A stretch of DNA of 64,000 bases from NCBI RefSeq assembly GCF_024628805.1, contig NZ_CP102382.1, positions 1,240,001-1,304,000 of the forward strand, given 5' to 3'. Source of the stretch: Paenimyroides aestuarii. Its GTDB lineage: Bacteria > Bacteroidota > Bacteroidia > Flavobacteriales > Flavobacteriaceae. Positions 60,557-64,000 of this stretch are shown here, in pieces (within the stretch, counting starts at the first letter, position 1; every line of letters starts with the position of its first letter). The notes beneath the pieces are model-generated. The model did not search any database and was not told the DNA's origin. It saw nothing but the letters and a program-made list of their open reading frames with translations. Position numbers and translations under genes: made by a program.

Positions 60557-60602
60557 AACTTTGTAGAAGGTAACGACGCCAGAGCGTATTAAGATTATAA
60601 AA
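60557..60602 (+). repeat. displaced copy of the purF 3' end (att-like, right copy)
   Basis: 46 bases matching 58364-58409 with three differences; translates as NFVEGNDARAY and a stop, with no start or gene body before it. The sequence left of 60557 shows no purF similarity. Confidence 0.8.
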
Positions 60603-60614
60603 CGTAAATACATT

Positions 60615-60645
60615 AAAAGCATCAGATTTCTGATGCTTTTTTGGT
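60615..60645 (+). terminator. terminator beyond the displaced purF end
   Basis: AAAAGCATCAGA and TCTGATGCTTTT with a 2-base loop, then a T run; related in wording to the purF terminator at 58456-58490. Confidence 0.75.
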
Positions 60646-60762
60646 TTATAAAACACTGTTTACCAATAAATTAAAAAATATTTACCAATAAATTTAAACT
60701 TTGGCACAGCAATTGGGATATGCAAGGCAAACAACAAGTTTAATCATAAAAAAATAGAAATC

Positions 60763-61146
60763 ATGAAAGCAATATTTACAATAGCATTGGCAACACTAAG
60801 TTTAAGCACTTTTGCACAGCAACGCCAAATGGAACGAACCGATGATCACAGATATCAAGAAAACCGTTACAGCCAACAATATAACAACAGATACGGAAAC
60901 TATAGTTTTTCTCGTTTAGATTTATCAAATCGCCAAGAACGCATGTTGGTAGATTTATTAAAAGACAAACAAAACGAAGAACGATACATTATCAGAAAAT
61001 ATAGAAATCCACAGCAAAAATTGCGTATGCTAGACCGCGAATACGATCGTAAAATTCAAAATCTGTTAAGCAGATCTCAGTACGATAAATGGAGTAGAAT
61101 TTATGCATACCAATACGAAGCTTATGGAAACAAACGCTGGTCATAA
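60763..61146 (+). CDS. small exported basic protein
   Basis: 127 aa. Signal peptide 1-18 (LSTFAQQ). The mature protein is Arg/Tyr/Gln-rich: a low-complexity stretch (about 19-50) and then a helical domain with LDLSNRQERMLVDLLKDKQNEE and MLDREYDRKIQNLLSRSQYDKW. This pattern occurs in small flavobacterial periplasmic proteins of unknown role. Leader of about 100 bases; terminator at 61171. Monocistronic. Confidence 0.7.
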   Translation: MKAIFTIALATLSLSTFAQQRQMERTDDHRYQENRYSQQYNNRYGNYSFSRLDLSNRQERMLVDLLKDKQNEERYIIRKYRNPQQKLRMLDREYDRKIQNLLSRSQYDKWSRIYAYQYEAYGNKRWS

Positions 61147-61170
61147 CATAACTATTTATTTTTTAAGTTG

Positions 61171-61212
61171 AAATCCCGATGCTGGTTACTAAGTCATCGG
61201 GATTTTTTTGTT
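61171..61212 (+). terminator. terminator after the small basic protein gene
   Basis: AAATCCCGATG, a 13-base loop, CATCGGGATTT and a T run. Confidence 0.8.
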
Positions 61213-61231
61213 TTGATATGTTGAAAATAAA

Positions 61232-61266
61232 AAACTCCGACAGAGTTCTGAACTCTGTCGGAGTTT
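61232..61266. repeat. perfect nested palindrome
   Basis: AAACTCCGACAGAGTT and its exact reverse complement flank CTG; each arm is also an imperfect palindrome. Same design as the palindromes after the tandem T9SS paralogs. It lies at the convergent end of the aminopeptidase gene and may terminate it. Confidence 0.7.
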
Positions 61267-61290
61267 GGTTTATAAATTGCAGTTTAAAAA

Positions 61291-62583
61291 CTATCTATTC
61301 ATTAAATCTTCAATTTCGGCAGCTTCCAACGGAATATTTTTCATTAAATTCAATGGTAATCCTTGGTTCTGAATCACATAATCATCTTCTAAACGAATGC
61401 CAAAACCTTCCGCAGGAATGTAAAAACCAGGTTCGTTTGTAAACACCATACCTTCCACAAATTTATCAGTCAAAATACCGTAATCGTGCGTGTCAAGTCC
61501 CATGTGGTGAGACGTTCCATGCATCATATACTTTTTATAAGCCGGCCAGTCTGGGTTTTCGTTTTGCACATCGGCTTTGTCCAACAAGCCTAAACCTAAT
61601 AATTCTGAGGTATAAATCTTGCCCATTTCTTTGTGGTAATCGTACCAATTGTTTCCAGCAACTAATAAATTTTCAGCCGCTTTTTTACAACGCAAAACCG
61701 CATCATAGACTTCGCGTTGACGAGGTGTGTATCTACCATTTACAGGAATAGTTCTAGACAAGTCTGAAGAATAATTCGCATACTCAGCTGCGGTATCAAA
61801 CAAAATTAAATCGCCGTCTTTGCATTGTTGGTTGTTTTCGATATAGTGCAATACATTGGCGTTGTTGCCTGATGCAATAATAGGCGTGTAAGCAAATCCT
61901 TTAGAGCGATTACGTAAAAATTCGTGTGCCAATTCAGCTTCAATCTCGTATTCCCAAACGCCAGGTTTTACAAAACCTAAAATTCTGCGAAAACCTTTCT
62001 CGGTAATATCGCAAGCTTGCTGAATCAAGGCAATTTCTTGTGGCTCTTTAACCGAACGCAAACGCTGTAAAATAGGGTTCGCTCGCATATATTGGTGTGC
62101 TGGATAATCGTTTTTTAATTTCTTTATGAATCGATCCTCGCGCGTTTCCGTTTCAACCGATGCACGGTAATGTTCATTGTTGTTAATGTACACATTTTCG
62201 GCTTCCACCATCATTTTTCTAAAAATAGTAGGGAAATCAGACAACCAATAAACCGTTTTGATGCCCGACACTTCAAAAGCACGCTCTTTAGTTAGTTTTT
62301 CACCTTCCCAAATAGCGATATGTTCATTGGTTTCACGCAAAAACAACACTTCGCGGTGTTTTTCTTCAAATGCATCAGGAAAAAGCACCAATATAGATTC
62401 TTCTTGATCTACGCCCGATAAATAAAAAATATCGCGATGTTGTGCAAAAGGTAAAGTAGAATCGGCAGAAACCGGATAAATGTCGTTCGAATTAAATACG
62501 GCAATGCTTTGAGGAGCCATTTGAGCCACAAACTTTTTACGGTTTTTTATAAAAAGGTTGCGGTCTATTTGATGATATTTCAT
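61291..62583 (-). CDS. pepP: Xaa-Pro aminopeptidase (aminopeptidase P, M24B)
   Basis: 430 aa from the ATG at 62583; the frame extends to 62616 but a TATCTTTG box at 62614-62621 on this strand argues against a longer protein. Releases N-terminal residues ahead of proline. AMP_N domain (about 1-140), then the pita-bread M24 domain: LILFDTAAEYANYSSDLSRT with two metal-binding Asp near 250-262, MHGTSHHMGLDTHD with a metal His near 350, FTNEPGFYIP with Glu near 383 and GIRLEDD with Glu near 405. All five metal ligands are visible. Cytoplasmic. Confidence 0.93.
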   Translation of the reverse strand: MKYHQIDRNLFIKNRKKFVAQMAPQSIAVFNSNDIYPVSADSTLPFAQHRDIFYLSGVDQEESILVLFPDAFEEKHREVLFLRETNEHIAIWEGEKLTKERAFEVSGIKTVYWLSDFPTIFRKMMVEAENVYINNNEHYRASVETETREDRFIKKLKNDYPAHQYMRANPILQRLRSVKEPQEIALIQQACDITEKGFRRILGFVKPGVWEYEIEAELAHEFLRNRSKGFAYTPIIASGNNANVLHYIENNQQCKDGDLILFDTAAEYANYSSDLSRTIPVNGRYTPRQREVYDAVLRCKKAAENLLVAGNNWYDYHKEMGKIYTSELLGLGLLDKADVQNENPDWPAYKKYMMHGTSHHMGLDTHDYGILTDKFVEGMVFTNEPGFYIPAEGFGIRLEDDYVIQNQGLPLNLMKNIPLEAAEIEDLMNR

Positions 62584-62613
62584 TATGATTGATTTTTTTA
62601 AATAATTGTATCT

Positions 62614-62621
62614 CAAAGATA
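62614..62621 (-). promoter_or_regulatory. candidate -7 box for the aminopeptidase gene
   Basis: Reads TATCTTTG on the minus strand, 31 bases before the start codon. The TTG element at 19 bases is not seen. Confidence 0.4.
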
Positions 62622-62693
62622 CAAAGTTTTACGAGCAACTTAAAATCGCTTGACAAATTTTATTATTTTTGAATGATACAACGAGGCGTCTTT

Positions 62694-63722
62694 ATGAAAA
62701 AAATTATATTTTTTTGGGTTTTGGTTTTATTTATATCGTGCAATGAGAAACGACAAATGGAACGAGCTTTTTATTATTGGAGAAATGATGCAGGTTACGA
62801 CATTGATTTTGAAAAAGTAAAAAAACTAGACGCTAAAAAAATCTACTTTAAGTTTTTTGAGGTTGATTATAGTGAAACCGTGGGTAACTTCCCATATAGC
62901 AAGAACCGCCCAAGTTTAGGTAGTAGAGTTACTGAAGATTCTTTAACCGTTGTACCTACTATTTTTATAAAAAATGAAATTTATCAGTACAATACCGAAA
63001 AAGATTTAGATAAATTGGCAGATAATATTGTTTTTCTGGTAGATAAATATTTAAAAGAATCGTTCAACGAAAAGCCTGATATTACTTTTAATGAAATTCA
63101 AATCGATTGTGATTGGACAAAATCTACCAAAGACAAATATTTTTATCTGCTAAAACAAATCAAAACCAAATCTAAAAAAACAGTAAGTTGTACTTTAAGG
63201 TTGTATCCTTATGCTTATCCCGATATTATGGGCGTGCCACCAGTAGATAAAGTAACTTTGATGTGTTATAACCTTATAAAACCACTAGAAGAGAAAAGTA
63301 AAAACGCTATTTTAGATACCAATGAACTAGAAAAGTATTTAAAGAACAAAAAAGAATATCCTTTACATACCGATATTGCTTTGCCTATTTTTGGATGGAC
63401 ACAACTTTATAAAAACAATAGGTTTGCAGGTTTAATTGATATAAACGAAGAAACCGTTGCCAAATTCGCAAAGAAAACCGAACCAATGTGGTATGAAATT
63501 ACTAAAGACACTGTTGTAAATTATGATACTTATTTTAGAAAAGGTGATCAGGTGAAGTGTGAAACCGTTACCTTGGAACAGTTAAACAAAGCAGCAGATT
63601 TATTAAAAAAGTATTTGAAGATAAAAAATAATACCACCATTACGTTGTTCGATTTGAATGGCGAAACTTTTATAAACAGAAAAGATGAAGAATTGGAAGC
63701 TCTTTACAATCGTTTTCTTTAG
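62694..63722 (+). CDS. lipoprotein of unknown function
   Basis: 342 aa from the ATG at 62694 (an in-frame ATG at 62673 adds seven residues). Lipoprotein signal (VLVLFISC, acceptor Cys about residue 16). The mature protein begins MERAFYYWRND and has a (beta/alpha)-like run with VTLMCYNL near 202 and TDIALPIFGWTQ near 237, which recalls glycoside-hydrolase-like barrels, without a catalytic signature I can name. The last 38 bases overlap the next gene in another frame, so the two are cotranscribed and perhaps coupled. Confidence 0.7.
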   Translation: MKKIIFFWVLVLFISCNEKRQMERAFYYWRNDAGYDIDFEKVKKLDAKKIYFKFFEVDYSETVGNFPYSKNRPSLGSRVTEDSLTVVPTIFIKNEIYQYNTEKDLDKLADNIVFLVDKYLKESFNEKPDITFNEIQIDCDWTKSTKDKYFYLLKQIKTKSKKTVSCTLRLYPYAYPDIMGVPPVDKVTLMCYNLIKPLEEKSKNAILDTNELEKYLKNKKEYPLHTDIALPIFGWTQLYKNNRFAGLIDINEETVAKFAKKTEPMWYEITKDTVVNYDTYFRKGDQVKCETVTLEQLNKAADLLKKYLKIKNNTTITLFDLNGETFINRKDEELEALYNRFL

Positions 63723-64000
63723 TTGCGTTTTAAAAACGTGGGCTTGTGGATTTTCTCCTTACGGCGAGGATATTCGTTTTTCTCTTTTCTTGCCAACTTA
63801 CGTCAATGTTCCGGGTTACGAATCGTTCTGCTATCATTCTAATTTAACATCATTTGAAGATTCAAAGAATGTTTATACTGAAAATGTACTAGATTGGTAT
63901 GGTTTTACAGGTGAAAAAGTAGCTATTCCACATATAGCATCTTTTTTACAAGAAAGTGATTATCATGATATAAACGAAAAATCAACCAACCAGTTTATTC
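63685..64000 (+). CDS. exported protein, 3' end outside the window
   Basis: The ATG at 63685 opens a frame that runs to the window edge (105 complete codons). It starts inside the preceding lipoprotein gene (38-base overlap, different frame). Residues 1-22 form a signal peptide with two cysteines (FFSCVLKTWACG), possibly lipoprotein-type at the second. The mature part (SPYGEDIRFSLFLPTYVN, then ESFCYHSN) is unknown to me. Since the preceding lipoprotein gene is linked by overlap, the pair likely works together at the envelope. Confidence 0.65.
   Translation, partial: MKNWKLFTIVFFSCVLKTWACGFSPYGEDIRFSLFLPTYVNVPGYESFCYHSNLTSFEDSKNVYTENVLDWYGFTGEKVAIPHIASFLQESDYHDINEKSTNQFI

Larger units (their letters stand above)
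58410..60602 (+). mobile_element. small island inserted at the purF 3' end
   Basis: The segment between the two purF-end copies holds an XRE regulator and four small genes that do not resemble the housekeeping neighbours. The second copy encodes NFVEGNDARAY and a stop against NFVEGKDARAY in purF, with two of three base changes synonymous. This is what site-specific insertion into a gene end leaves behind: purF restored by an element-borne end and the old end displaced downstream with a similar AAAAGCATCA terminator. No integrase is inside, so a decayed or helper-dependent element is likely. Confidence 0.5.

Noticed and set aside
61179..61442. Plus-strand frame of 87 codons across a terminator, a palindrome and the end of the aminopeptidase gene
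   Set aside because: It runs through a strong terminator and a perfect palindrome and antisense to a conserved enzyme gene.

Overview
This is an AT-rich chromosomal window from a member of the Bacteroidota, most likely family Flavobacteriaceae (Flavobacterium/Myroides-like). Four things point there. Several secreted proteins end in type IX secretion (T9SS) sorting domains. There are SprB-type repeats, a DUF4270 lipoprotein and an OlsF-like fused acyltransferase. The clearest promoters fit the Bacteroidota pattern TTG - about 19 nt - TAnnTTTG. The gene order around panC/panD/radA and glmS/DUF4270 also looks flavobacterial (from memory of the family). No rRNA, tRNA, CRISPR array or intact transposase was seen.

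Layout. 1-3.5 kb: accessory same-strand small genes (partial unknown, a gene fragment, an STM3941-like membrane protein, an exported unknown, a membrane-anchored metallophosphoesterase). 3.7-6.0 kb: a tight three-gene operon of an Lgt paralog with altered signature residues, a multi-cysteine radical SAM protein of the Tes/MJ0619 type, and a two-TM miniprotein; this is the best candidate for a new system (lipid chemistry). 6.2-15.3 kb: housekeeping block (glmS, DUF4270 lipoprotein, truncated GT5-like protein; divergently panC, panD, flippase-like protein, TPR protein, radA). 15.3-18 kb: an outer-membrane barrel and a DUF4139/MuiA-like protein carrying a stretch that looks like a SusC plug.

18.1-34.1 kb: three giant tandem T9SS-secreted adhesin-like proteins (1394, 1756 and 2019 aa). 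They have different modular N-termini (Gly-rich, Fn3-like, cleaved-adhesin-like units) but a nearly identical 2.8 kb 3' part (six SprB repeats, five Ig-like repeats, sorting domain, even the terminator), with mosaic patches that suggest gene conversion. 34.1-39.2 kb: MscS channel, OmpA lipoprotein, exonuclease III and OlsF-like acyltransferase. 39.3-44.3 kb: a second secreted-protein cluster, made of a lipoprotein frameshifted at a G7 tract (possible phase variation) and three T9SS paralogs, two of them nearly identical apart from a short diverged patch, each followed by the same structured repeat and a perfect palindrome.

44.3-58.4 kb: housekeeping genes (dus, pirin, hydrolase, asd, recJ, rnc-fabF-acpP, purN, rnhA, a pfkB-family kinase, a purF-like gene), with a structured intergenic repeat near 50.5 kb. 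58.4-60.6 kb: a small island between the purF-like gene and a displaced second copy of that gene's 3' end. It holds a divergent XRE regulator under a consensus promoter with two 9-bp direct repeats 21 bp apart, plus four small unknown proteins. 60.7-64 kb: small exported protein, aminopeptidase P, and a lipoprotein overlapping a last gene cut by the window edge.
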